Shown here piece after piece: positions 54,460 to 63,070 of a stretch of 64,000 nucleotides of DNA (position 1 is its first letter; the number at the start of each line of letters is the position of its first letter). A program made the translations under genes and the position numbers. The stretch lies in assembly GCF_000702505.1 (NCBI RefSeq), contig NZ_JNIM01000001.1:1488001-1552000 (forward strand), read 5' to 3'. This DNA is from Thermogemmatispora carboxidivorans (GTDB lineage: Bacteria > Chloroflexota > Ktedonobacteria > Ktedonobacterales > Ktedonobacteraceae). The notes beneath the pieces are model-generated. The model was not told the DNA's origin. It saw nothing but the letters and a program-made list of their open reading frames with translations, and made no database searches.

Positions 54460-56472
54460 TTACGGCTCGCGGCTCCCCTCGCCGTGGGAGGACTGAAAAC
54501 CCGAAGGCAGCGAAGGAAAGAGCGTATCAGGCAGGCGGTTCACGTCATCCCGCTTACCGTTCAAGCGGGCATCGTGGACGTCTGGCATTCCAGCGAAAAT
54601 TGAGGGTGACTCGTACTCGTCCTCTTGGATTGGTTGATTGAAGAGCGCTTCGAAGGTTGGCCCCTCTAAAGTCTCCTCCTTAATCAGACGTTCGCTGATC
54701 ATAATCAGGCGCTTCTTATTCTGAGACAGCACCTGGTAGGCCTTGTTGAAAGCCTCCTGGACGATGCGGCGCACCTCCATATCGATCTCGCGAGCCGTCT
54801 CTTCGCTGTAGTTGCGTTGCTCGTTGAAATCGCGACCCAGGAAGACCAGCTCCTCCTTATGGCCGAGGGCCACGGGACCGATCAGGCTGCTCATCCCGTA
54901 CTCGGTGACCATTGAGCGAGCGATCTTGGTCACGCGCTCGATATCGTTCGAGGCGCCGGTCGTCACCTCGCCAAAGATAATCAGCTCAGCAACATGGCCG
55001 CCGAGGGCGTAGGCCAGCATATCCTCAAACTGCGACTTGCTCCACAGATAGCGGTCCTCTGTCGGCAGCAGCATTGTGAAGCCGCCGGCCTGACCACGAG
55101 CCACGATAGAGACCTTATGCACGGGGTCGGTATTGGGCAGCATGCGCGCCACCAGGGCATGCCCAACCTCGTGGTAAGCCGTAATGGCCTTCTCGCGCTC
55201 ACTGATAATGCGGCTCTTGCGCGCTGGCCCGGCCACCACCCGATCGATGGCCTCCTCCAGCTCCTTCATACTGATGGTTCGGCGATTGCGTCGAGCGGCC
55301 AGAATCGCAGCCTCGTTAAGCAGGTTGGCCAGATCTGCCCCGGAGAAGCCTGGTGTCTGGCGGGCGATCGTCTCCAGAGAAACATCCTTCTCCAACGGCT
55401 TGCCCCGGGCATGCACCTGCAGGATGGCCATGCGACCGCGGATATCGGGGCGATCGAGCACCACCTGGCGATCGAAGCGGCCTGGGCGAAGCAAGGCCGG
55501 ATCGAGCACATCGGGTCGGTTCGTGGCCGCGATCACAATCACATTGGTGCTCGAATCGAAGCCATCCATCTCCACCAAAATCTGGTTGAGCGTCTGCTCG
55601 CGCTCATCATGCGAGCCACCCAGACCAGCGCCGCGCTGGCGTCCCACCGCGTCGATCTCATCGACAAAGACAATGCAGGGGCTATTACGCTTCGCCTGCT
55701 CGAAGAGATCGCGCACACGACTCGCCCCTACACCGACGAACATCTCCACAAACTCCGAGCCACTAATGCTAAAGAAAGGCACACCGGCCTCGCCGGCTAC
55801 AGCACGAGCGATCAGCGTCTTTCCTGTGCCGGGCGGTCCTACCAGAAGCAGCCCCTTGGGAATGCGAGCCCCGAGGGCGGCAAACTTATCGGGATACTTC
55901 AGGAACTCAACGATCTCCTGCAGCTCCTGCTTCGCCTCATCCACGCCGGCCACATCGGCAAAGGTCACCGTGGGCTTATTGCCCAGGAACATGCGCGCCC
56001 GGCTCTTGCCGAACGAGAGCGCCTGATTGTTTGTCCCCTGGGCCTGGCGCAGCAGGATAATAACGATCACAGCGATCAACACGAAGGGGATCAGGCCCCC
56101 AAGGAGATTCAACCACGCACCCAGCGAGCTTGGCGCCTCGTACTGCACGGTCAGCAAGCGGTTATTCGTGTAATCAATGTTATTATCCCGCAGCACGCGG
56201 GTAATATCGAACGAATCGTTGATATTCGCGACCTCGCGCTGAGCCGAAGAAGAGGCCCCCCGCGTCAAGGTGAGGGTAGTCGTTCCGACGTTCAGCGTAT
56301 CCTGAACCCCATTGCGCAGGTCCGCCTTCAGATCGCTCAGGAGGGTCGAAACCGTCACCGTTTTAGCGCCGCTCTGGGGGCGGAAGAAGACAACGAGGAT
56401 CAGGACAATGGCGATTGCCAGTAGCAGCCACAGTAAGCTGTTTCTGAGCCATTTCCCAGTACTTGGCATCAA
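54460..56472 (-). CDS. ftsH: ATP-dependent zinc metalloprotease FtsH
   Basis: A 670-aa membrane AAA+ protease that degrades membrane and regulatory proteins. Two helices (about residues 10-30 and 116-140) flank a small outer domain. The cytosolic part has [20 protein letters not shown] (Walker A), [18 protein letters not shown] (Walker B), the second region of homology [15 protein letters not shown], and the zinc site HEVGHALV with its later Asp/Glu ligand. A ~55-residue polar tail follows the protease domain. Length is normal. ATG 56472 is the start; a minus-strand TATAAT at 56588-56593 is a plausible -10. Confidence 0.96.
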   Translation of the reverse strand: MMPSTGKWLRNSLLWLLLAIAIVLILVVFFRPQSGAKTVTVSTLLSDLKADLRNGVQDTLNVGTTTLTLTRGASSSAQREVANINDSFDITRVLRDNNIDYTNNRLLTVQYEAPSSLGAWLNLLGGLIPFVLIAVIVIILLRQAQGTNNQALSFGKSRARMFLGNKPTVTFADVAGVDEAKQELQEIVEFLKYPDKFAALGARIPKGLLLVGPPGTGKTLIARAVAGEAGVPFFSISGSEFVEMFVGVGASRVRDLFEQAKRNSPCIVFVDEIDAVGRQRGAGLGGSHDEREQTLNQILVEMDGFDSSTNVIVIAATNRPDVLDPALLRPGRFDRQVVLDRPDIRGRMAILQVHARGKPLEKDVSLETIARQTPGFSGADLANLLNEAAILAARRNRRTISMKELEEAIDRVVAGPARKSRIISEREKAITAYHEVGHALVARMLPNTDPVHKVSIVARGQAGGFTMLLPTEDRYLWSKSQFEDMLAYALGGHVAELIIFGEVTTGASNDIERVTKIARSMVTEYGMSSLIGPVALGHKEELVFLGRDFNEQRNYSEETAREIDMEVRRIVQEAFNKAYQVLSQNKKRLIMISERLIKEETLEGPTFEALFNQPIQEDEYESPSIFAGMPDVHDARLNGKRDDVNRLPDTLFPSLPSGFQSSHGEGSREP

Positions 56473-56849
56473 GGTTCCTCTCTCTAACCTCTCCTGGAAA
56501 CGGGCAATCTTGTATGGGAATGTAGGAGAGCTGTACTATGCATTACGACGCATTACACTGTGTCAATGGAAGACTCATTCGAGGGGTATTATAACATAGT
56601 AGGCCCTGAATTCTCCACGGAATTCTGATGTAACGCTGAGTGCACCTAAAAGCGTGCTGCGTCCTCTTCTAAAGCGCTGGCAAGCCATCTGAGAGAAATA
56701 GACCCCCCAGGTTTAGGAAGGCGGCAACCGCTCAGTAGAGCCGCCAGCGTGATACCTTTTGTGCAAAAAGTATCACACTTCGTCAGAACCTGGGCCTGAC
56801 GGAAGAGAGGGGCAGCCCAGGCAGCAGAGAAGAGAGGGAGCAGTGCCCT
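56473..56849. other. ftsH upstream region
   Basis: No gene is evident. It holds the minus-strand TATAAT (56588-56593), a TTGACA near 56560 on the minus strand, paired GAATTC sites near 56610-56625, a GGCGGC/GCCGCC stem (56720-56745) and the inverted repeat at 56749-56776. Confidence 0.4.
56749..56776. terminator. 28-nt inverted repeat between thioesterase gene and ftsH
   Basis: GTGATAC (56749-56755) and GTATCAC (56770-56776) enclose TTTT/AAAA pairing around GTGC. It may be the thioesterase terminator or an operator for ftsH; no T-run follows on the minus strand. Confidence 0.4.
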
Positions 56850-57320
56850 TCACTGCTGCTCCGCTTCGCCCTGGGGCGTGGTTGACATCCCACTCCCAGC
56901 CAAAGCCCGCAGCCAGGGCGGCAGTTCCAGGGCCTGGCGTGTTGCGCGCTGGGTATAGACGTGCACACTCTCTCCGCGAGCCAGGGGCGTCAACGAGCCG
57001 TCGGCCTCCACCCGCGAAAAATCGTAACGTACCGTCAGGCTCGTGCGCCCCAAGCGCATCAAGGCCGTTGTCAGGCGCACACGCTCATCAAGCGCCGCTG
57101 GCTCCCAGAAATCAAGCTGGCAGTGAACAACTGGGAAACCGTAGCCCTCAGCGAACAGAGTGTGCAGCGGATGGCCCAGGGTTTTGAGCAAATGAAGAAA
57201 GCCGCGGTCCATCCACATCGTATAGGCAGTATAGTGGATGAAGAACGGGTCCATATCGACCAGCGAGACCTCGAACTCCTGTACAGCCTGTGCAAGCGGC
57301 CTGCCATTGTGCTGCTCCAC
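56850..57320 (-). CDS. Acyl-CoA thioesterase, hotdog fold
   Basis: A 156-aa 4HBT-type thioesterase that hydrolyses acyl-CoA thioesters. The catalytic Asp region reads VSLVDMDPFFIHYTAYTMWM, followed by the long helix with LGHPLHTLFAEGYGFPVVHC, and the strands RTSLTVRYDFSRVEADGSLT and RGESVHVY. Substrate range is unknown. GTG 57320 has GGGAGG ten bases upstream. The C-terminal tail (STTPQGEAEQQ) is polar and likely disordered. Homologues include YbgC-like and hydroxybenzoyl-CoA thioesterases. Confidence 0.85.
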   Translation of the reverse strand: MEQHNGRPLAQAVQEFEVSLVDMDPFFIHYTAYTMWMDRGFLHLLKTLGHPLHTLFAEGYGFPVVHCQLDFWEPAALDERVRLTTALMRLGRTSLTVRYDFSRVEADGSLTPLARGESVHVYTQRATRQALELPPWLRALAGSGMSTTPQGEAEQQ

Positions 57321-57592
57321 GCTCTCGATACCTCCCTCTCAGCAGAGCAAAACGCCCGGAAACGCCCGGCCATCCCAGCGAACCACCCATCCATCAAACG
57401 CCAGCCCGCTTCGTTCCAACCACAACAGATAGAGTCGACCCATGCGGCCATCGCTGGCCACGGGTTGAGGCTGAGACCAGCCGGGGAGCCAGCCGGAAGC
57501 GGACGACCCCACCTGTAGCCTCCTGATATGTATGGTAGCATAGCGGCCCGCGACCAGGCGAATCAGCGGGCCTGCCTGGGCCTTCTGTCTCT
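57321..57592. other. Region upstream of the thioesterase gene
   Basis: No gene is recognised. Open frames on both strands have no family signature. Confidence 0.35.
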
Positions 57593-57604
57593 GATAACGT
57601 TATC
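57593..57604. promoter_or_regulatory. Candidate LacI operator O1
   Basis: GATAACGTTATC, a perfect 12-bp palindrome with the central CG typical of LacI-family sites, about 88 bp upstream of the lacI-type promoter. Confidence 0.55.
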
Positions 57605-57691
57605 GGAAAAATATCGCTCAGAAGAGCGACTTTTTTTCATCAGTAAGCGCTTTCATAGTAAATAGTCGAAGCGAGTGGTTGAAGATTACCC

Positions 57692-57720
57692 TTGACAGAA
57701 GGCTGATTCCCAGGTATGAT
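57692..57720 (+). promoter_or_regulatory. Promoter of the LacI-type regulator gene
   Basis: TTGACA (57692-57697), a 17-bp spacer and TATGAT (57715-57720). The start would be near 57727. Confidence 0.7.
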
Positions 57721-57745
57721 TCAAACAACCACTGTGGCGATAAGG

Positions 57746-57755
57746 TTACCGGTAA
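57746..57755. promoter_or_regulatory. Candidate LacI operator O2
   Basis: TTACCGGTAA, a perfect 10-bp palindrome with central CG, about 20 bp downstream of the predicted start. The pair of palindromes would suit looping repression. Confidence 0.5.
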
Positions 57756-57778
57756 TGAATGCAAAGTCGAGGCAAAGC

Positions 57779-58807
57779 ATGAATCGGCGACGCAGCACCA
57801 TCGCCGAGATTGCGGCCCGTGCCGGGGTATCGATACCGACGGTCTCTCGGGTACTGAATAACCGCCCGGACGTGGCCCCGGCGACGCGCGAGCGTGTCGA
57901 GCGAGTCATTCGTGAAGCTGGTTATGTGCGCAGTCGAGTGGCAAATGCCCTGAGAAGAGGGAGCAGCGGCATTATCGATCTCGTGGTGCCGGATCTGGAT
58001 AGCCCCTACTATTTCGAGATCATTCGCGGTGTGGAGGAGGTGCTGGAGCGCACCGAACTGCGCATGGCCCTCTCGACGACGCATGACGAGTCGCGCCGAG
58101 AGCGACAGTGGTTGCGCCAGGTCATTGAGGGCGCGACCGATGGGGCCATCCTGGTGCTCGCGCAAGGCCAATCTGATCGCCTCGACGAGTTGCGCCGGCA
58201 CCGTATCCCCTTTGTGGTGGTTGACCATCGCGGCGAGCTGGGACCCGATGTCCCTTCGGTGGGCGCCACAAATTGGGCTGGTGGGCGAGCGGCAACCGAG
58301 TATCTGCTCTCCTTGGGACATCGCCGCGTCGCGATTATTGCCGGCTGGCCTAATCTCCGCTGCAGTCAAGACCGTATTGCCGGCTATCGTGCCGCTCTGG
58401 AGGAGGCGGGCCTGCCAGTCGATCCCGAGCTGATCCGCCCCGGCGAGTTTCGCCAGCAGACAGGCTACGATCAGACCTGCGCGCTGCTGGCTTTGCCCCA
58501 GCCGCCAACGGCCATCTTCGCTGGCAGCGATTTGCAGGCGATGGGTGTCTACGCTGCTCTGCGGGCACATGGCCTGCGCGTCCCTGACGATGTGAGCGTG
58601 GTCGGCTTCGACGATGTGCCTATCGCAACAATGGTCTCCCCAGCGCTGACGACGATCCGCCAGCCTCTAGCTGAAATGGGGCGCATGGCAACGGCGATGT
58701 TGTTGCGCCTGATTGCCGGCGAACTCCTCGATAGCATGCGCGTTGAGCTGGCAACCTCCCTGGTTGTGCGCGAATCTTGCGCGCCCCCATCATTGCCTGA
58801 TCGCTAG
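57779..58807 (+). CDS. LacI-family transcriptional regulator
   Basis: A 342-aa repressor-type protein. The DNA-binding domain is TIAEIAARAGVSIPTVSRVL followed by NNRPDVAPATRERVERVIRE, including the hinge. The periplasmic-binding-like sensor follows (GIIDLVVPDLDSPYYFEIIR; YLLSLGHRRVAIIAGWPNLR; PTAIFAGSDLQAMGVYAAL; SVVGFDDVPIATMVSPALTT). ATG 57779 is chosen because GAGG lies seven bases upstream and the frame upstream of 57755 lies inside the promoter. It most likely controls the downstream transporter and GH5 genes in response to an imported sugar. Two palindromes flank its own promoter. Confidence 0.93.
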   Translation: MNRRRSTIAEIAARAGVSIPTVSRVLNNRPDVAPATRERVERVIREAGYVRSRVANALRRGSSGIIDLVVPDLDSPYYFEIIRGVEEVLERTELRMALSTTHDESRRERQWLRQVIEGATDGAILVLAQGQSDRLDELRRHRIPFVVVDHRGELGPDVPSVGATNWAGGRAATEYLLSLGHRRVAIIAGWPNLRCSQDRIAGYRAALEEAGLPVDPELIRPGEFRQQTGYDQTCALLALPQPPTAIFAGSDLQAMGVYAALRAHGLRVPDDVSVVGFDDVPIATMVSPALTTIRQPLAEMGRMATAMLLRLIAGELLDSMRVELATSLVVRESCAPPSLPDR

Positions 58808-59258
58808 CGCTTGCCAGGGCGCCGATCATCGCCGGGAGGCGTGCGCTCATAAATCACTGGTGGAAAACACATCAGTATGTATACACGTCTGGCTGTATGC
58901 ATGTAAGGATGGCTGGCGGCTTCGTCGGCATCCTGCAAGCCGCCAGGGCCGGCGGCGCAGGCAACCGCAGCAGCAGTTGCTGCAGAAAGGAGGCTCTTCT
59001 CAACGACGAGCGCCTGATCTCTTGCTCACAAGGCAGCCGCTTTGGCGGCCAGCTCCGATGCCGGCTCGCTTCGGTCTCTCTGTTTCTGTCTGGCCCCCGT
59101 CCCGGGACGGCAGCAGGGACCTGGCCAGCCAGACGGCTGCCCTGTTCTTCCGGCCAAGCAAGGATGTTTTCCGGGTCTGTCCATGTGCAGCGCCATGCCA
59201 CTGGGTGTGTGGGCCTCAATCACGACAGGCGAGCAAAGACGCCAGAGGAGATGGAACT
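58808..59258. other. Region upstream of the sugar-binding protein gene
   Basis: No gene is evident. It includes GTATAC and ATGCAT palindromes near 58876-58902 and a GCCGC/GCGGC hairpin near 59035-59050. I see no good promoter, although one is expected. Confidence 0.4.
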
Positions 59259-60584
59259 ATGCAGCAAAGGAGACTCTCTCGCCGCGACTTCCTCCAGACA
59301 ACCGGCGCGGCCTCGCTGGCCGCATTGCTCTCGGGCTGCTTTGGCGTGGGCGGCCAGAGCGGTGGCAGTAGCAACTCCCAGTCGATTGTCGTCTGGGATA
59401 TCAGCAATGGCAATGACCAGAAGCTGATTCAGGACATCACGGCGAGGTTCAACCAGACGCATTCCTCGATTCACGCCATCGTCCAATTCTTCCAGAATGA
59501 TCCCTATAAGCAGAAGCTCCAGGTAGCGATGGGAGCGCACCAGCCGCCCGATATTTTCTTCGGCTGGGGCGGTGGCATCCTCAAGTCCTATATCGATGCC
59601 GGCGATGTGTACGATTTGACCCCCGATCTCAATGCTGATCCGGCCTGGCGTGATCGCTTCCTGCCTTCCTCACTCGGCGCTGCCACCTTCAATAACCACA
59701 TCTATGGCATCCCCAACGATGGGGTGCAGCCGGTGGTCTTTCTCTATAATAAGGATATCTTCGCAAAGTACAAGCTCTCGCTTCCTCAGACCTGGGGCGA
59801 CCTGCTCAATCTGGTGAAGACGGTGAAACAGCAGGGCCTGCAGCCGATTGCCCTCGGTGGGGCCAGCAAGTGGACCTATTTGATGTATGAGATGTACCTG
59901 GTCGATCGCCTTGGCGGCCCGCAGGTCTTTGACGCCATCATGGCCAACCAGCCCAATGCCTGGTCAAACCCGGCCATTATCAAGGCCAATACGATGATTC
60001 AGGACCTGGTGGCTGCTGGGGCGTTCGGCAGCGGTTTTGCCTCAGTGAGCTACGATACTGGTCAGGCGAGCGCCCTGCTCTATACCGGCAAGGCGGCCAT
60101 GCACTTGATGGGCACCTGGGACTTCGGCACCATCACGAACGATGATCCGGCCTTTATCCAACAGGGGAAGCTGGGCTGGTTCCCCTTCCCGGCGGTTGAG
60201 GGCGGCGTCGGCGACCCCTCCAATCTGACGGGCGTCCCCTGCAATTACTACTCGGTCGCCAAGACCTCAAAAGCTATTCAGGCCTGCGTGACCTATCTCA
60301 AGGATGCGGTGCTCAACGACGAGGCGGTCGATCGGCGCATTGCTCTCGGTGAGATCCCTCCAGTCAAGGGCATCGAGAATAAGCTGAGCAATGCACCACA
60401 TAGCGACTGGCTACTCTTCGTCTATCGCCTGGTACAGAAGGCTGCTCACTTCCAGCTGGCCTGGGACCAGGCCCTGCCTCCGCAGCCGGCCCAGGCCCTG
60501 CTGACCAACCTGGACCAGCTCTTCCTGCGTCAGATCTCGCCGCAGCAGTTCTCGACCAATATGAATCAAACGATCGGTACCTGA
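59259..60584 (+). CDS. Sugar ABC transporter substrate-binding lipoprotein, Tat-exported
   Basis: A 441-aa family 1 extracellular solute-binding protein. The signal peptide carries a twin-arginine motif (SRRDFL, residues 7-12) and a lipobox LLSGC, so Cys27 is the lipid anchor; the folded protein would be Tat-exported and held on the outer face. The mature part has WGGGILKSYIDAGDVYDLTP, GIPNDGVQPVVFLYNKDIFA and the aromatic-rich core typical of oligosaccharide binders. ATG 59259 follows GAGGAG at 8 bp. It delivers sugar to the two permeases downstream. A strong hairpin separates it from them. Confidence 0.93.
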   Translation: MQQRRLSRRDFLQTTGAASLAALLSGCFGVGGQSGGSSNSQSIVVWDISNGNDQKLIQDITARFNQTHSSIHAIVQFFQNDPYKQKLQVAMGAHQPPDIFFGWGGGILKSYIDAGDVYDLTPDLNADPAWRDRFLPSSLGAATFNNHIYGIPNDGVQPVVFLYNKDIFAKYKLSLPQTWGDLLNLVKTVKQQGLQPIALGGASKWTYLMYEMYLVDRLGGPQVFDAIMANQPNAWSNPAIIKANTMIQDLVAAGAFGSGFASVSYDTGQASALLYTGKAAMHLMGTWDFGTITNDDPAFIQQGKLGWFPFPAVEGGVGDPSNLTGVPCNYYSVAKTSKAIQACVTYLKDAVLNDEAVDRRIALGEIPPVKGIENKLSNAPHSDWLLFVYRLVQKAAHFQLAWDQALPPQPAQALLTNLDQLFLRQISPQQFSTNMNQTIGT

Positions 60585-60636
60585 TGGAGCGCAGACGCAG
60601 GCTGGCTACTCGCAGCGGTAGCTGTAGCGCGGCGGT

Positions 60637-60681
60637 GGGTGGAACAGGGTCTACGAGCGGGGAGGGTCCCCTGTTCCACCC
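60637..60681 (+). terminator. Strong hairpin between binding-protein and permease genes
   Basis: GGGTGGAACAGGG (60637-60649) pairs exactly with 60669-60681, a 13-bp stem with a 19-nt loop, followed by a T/C-rich tract. It lies 50 bp past the stop codon. Partial termination or mRNA protection would give more binding protein than permease. Confidence 0.6.
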
Positions 60682-60865
60682 ATTTCCTCTTCCTTCCATG
60701 CACCTCCCTTGTCGCCTGCTGGATGCTATCCGCAGCGGGTGGATTGCCTGAGTGCTGGCCGCTTCTCTGGGCGCCAGTCCTTGACTGACCGTCTGCCTTG
60801 CGGGAGACGCCAGGAGGCGTTGCTAGCACCTGTTGTTCTCCGTTGCTTGAGCTGAGGCTAAAGCC

Positions 60866-61792
60866 ATGAGTATGAGTGTGACCGCGCGCATTGCCCCTAC
60901 CAGAAGAGGGCCTGCTTCCTGGCCGGCGCTCCTGTGGACAGCCCCGGCCCTGTGCTTCTATGCTTTGTTCGCGCTCTTCCCCCTGTTGGTGGCCCTTTAC
61001 CTGAGCTTTACGAACTGGAACGGTATTGCCCAGGCCGCCTGGGTCGGCCCCGCAAACTGGCTCCATTTCTTCTCCGATCCGCTGACGCTGCACGCTGTAG
61101 GGCTGACCATTGAGATGATGATTCTGACCTGGGTCCTGCAGACACCGCTGAGTCTGCTCCTCGGGGTCTTTATGGCGGGCCAGCAACGTTATCGCGCCGT
61201 GCTGAGCGTCTTCTACTTCTTGCCTTTGCTCTTCTCAACCGTGGCGATTGGGATCACCTGGGTCTCGATCCTTGATCCCAATTTCGGCCTGATCAATGTG
61301 ACCTTACGCGCTGTCGGCCTCTCTTCTTGGGCGCGTGGCTGGCTTGGCGACCCAAGCCTGGCTTTCTATGTTGTGGCCATTGTCATCGCCTGGCAGTTTA
61401 TTCCCTTCCATTCTCTCCTCTATATGACGGGTGCCCGTCAGATCCCCCGCGAGCTCTATGATGTTGCCGAGCTTGACGGGGCCGGGAGATTACGTAAGTT
61501 CTTCTCGATCACATTGCCGCAATTGAAGTATACTATTATCACTTCTTCAATCTTTATGCTGACCGGCTCCCTCACCTACTTCGATTTGATTTGGGTGATG
61601 ACTGGCGGCGGGCCAGGCTACGCAACGCGCATCCTGCCGTTGCACATGTATATCACGGCCTTTGTGAATGAGCAGGTTGGCTACGGCAGCGTCATCGCTC
61701 TGGTCCTGGCTGCGAGTGGCATTGCGCTCTCTCTCTTGCTGCTGCGGGTGACCGGTTTCTTGCGTATGTCGAGCCAGCTAGAGGGTCTCTGA
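60866..61792 (+). CDS. Sugar ABC transporter permease, MalF/UgpA type
   Basis: A 308-aa inner-membrane permease with six helices (about residues 20-300). The coupling EAA loop reads YDVAELDGAGRLRKFFSITL, which docks on the ATPase. The N-terminus is cytosolic, and WTAPALCFYALFALFPLLVA is the first helix. It works with the next gene product as the heterodimeric channel. The start ATG 60866 has a GAGG site ten bases upstream. No ATPase gene is adjacent, as in systems that share a MsmX/UgpC-type ATPase. Confidence 0.93.
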   Translation: MSMSVTARIAPTRRGPASWPALLWTAPALCFYALFALFPLLVALYLSFTNWNGIAQAAWVGPANWLHFFSDPLTLHAVGLTIEMMILTWVLQTPLSLLLGVFMAGQQRYRAVLSVFYFLPLLFSTVAIGITWVSILDPNFGLINVTLRAVGLSSWARGWLGDPSLAFYVVAIVIAWQFIPFHSLLYMTGARQIPRELYDVAELDGAGRLRKFFSITLPQLKYTIITSSIFMLTGSLTYFDLIWVMTGGGPGYATRILPLHMYITAFVNEQVGYGSVIALVLAASGIALSLLLLRVTGFLRMSSQLEGL

Positions 61793-61861
61793 GCGGCCTG
61801 GAGGAGAGAGGAAAGGACGGAAGGAAAGAAAATGGAAAGCAGAAGAGAAGGAGGCGAGGCA

Positions 61862-62845
61862 ATGCGGCTGAACCGTGCACTGCTGAGCGGGCTTCCCTTT
61901 GCTGGGGGGCAAAGCGCGCCGATGAAGGCCGCAGCCAGGGTGGCGCCGGCCCCGTCCGGTGATGCAGACCTGGAGAAGAAGCGCGCGCCGGTGGAGCAGC
62001 TCCCCCACCAGCAGCGGCCTTTCCGGGCGAGTCGGCTGGTCGAGCTGATCCCAGCTTTCTGCGGCTTGCTCTGGTTTGTGGTGGCCTTCTACCCGTTGTT
62101 CTACATGTTGATAAGCAGCTTTCGCTCACAGGCTGGCTTCTATCTCGATAATCCCTGGTTGCCTCCATCACAGCCGACGTTGGAAAACTATAGCAGGGTC
62201 TGGGAGAATGGCTTTGGGCTGTATCTGCTCAACAGCCTCTTTGTGCTGGTGATCAGTGTGGCTCTGATCTTGTTGATCTCCGTCCCGGCGGCCTACGCCA
62301 TCGCGCGCATGCGCAACCGGCTGACGCGAACCATCTTCAGCCTGTTCCTGCTGGGCCTGGCCATCCCTTTGCAGGCCGTGATCATTCCGATTTATGCCCT
62401 CATCAGTGGCATGCGTCTCTATGATACGCTCTTTGCCCTGATCCTGCCCTATGTGGCCTTTGGGGTACCTTTGTCGGTGCTGGTACTGGTGACCTTTATT
62501 CGTGATATTCCTGTCGAGTTGCATGAGGCGATGCGCCTGGATGGAGCTAGCCATCGGCAGATTCTCTGGCGGCTCGTCATTCCACTCTCGCGCCCGGCCT
62601 TAATCACAGTGACCATTTATGAGTCGATCCAGGTCTGGAATGGGTTCCTCTTTCCGTTGGTGTTGACCCAAAGCCCGGAGGTGCGCGTGTTGCCTCTCGC
62701 TTTGTGGAGCTTCCAGGGACAGTATGCTGCCGATGTGCCTGCCATTATGGCCGCTGTCTTCCTCTCGGCGGTGCCGATGCTCTTGCTCTATATCTTCGGC
62801 AGACGGCAGCTGCTGACGGGCTTGTTGGCCGGTTTCAGCCGCTGA
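61862..62845 (+). CDS. Sugar ABC transporter permease, MalG/UgpE type
   Basis: A 327-aa permease. An ~60-residue cytosolic N-terminus precedes six helices; the EAA loop is EAMRLDGASHRQILWRLVIP. The protein ends LTGLLAGFSR, typical of MalG-like permeases. ATG 61862 is preferred over 61832 because GGAGG lies seven bases upstream. It follows the first permease by 69 bp and forms the transmembrane channel with it. Confidence 0.93.
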   Translation: MRLNRALLSGLPFAGGQSAPMKAAARVAPAPSGDADLEKKRAPVEQLPHQQRPFRASRLVELIPAFCGLLWFVVAFYPLFYMLISSFRSQAGFYLDNPWLPPSQPTLENYSRVWENGFGLYLLNSLFVLVISVALILLISVPAAYAIARMRNRLTRTIFSLFLLGLAIPLQAVIIPIYALISGMRLYDTLFALILPYVAFGVPLSVLVLVTFIRDIPVELHEAMRLDGASHRQILWRLVIPLSRPALITVTIYESIQVWNGFLFPLVLTQSPEVRVLPLALWSFQGQYAADVPAIMAAVFLSAVPMLLLYIFGRRQLLTGLLAGFSR

Positions 62846-63070
62846 AGCCGTCTGACTCTGACAGACGAAGGAGCGACGATTGCAGGGCAGCAATGCCGCC
62901 TCTGGAGTTGGGGAGGGGCTGGCTCCCGCCTCCTCGCTGGGGCTGTGGGCTTGTGATCACGAGGTAAGAGGAGGCAAGGCGGAGGAGGCTCTGACCAGGC
63001 AAAGGGACAGGCGAGTAGCTGAGCTGGCAAAACCCGGCTCGCTACAACCATGAGAACGAGAAAGGATAAC

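Noticed and set aside
54994..56424. 476-codon plus-strand open frame
   Set aside because: It is antisense to ftsH, whose motifs are unmistakable.
57716..57778. Longer LacI start at 57716 or 57755
   Set aside because: 57716 lies inside the -10 element of a strong promoter; 57755 has a weaker ribosome site than 57779.
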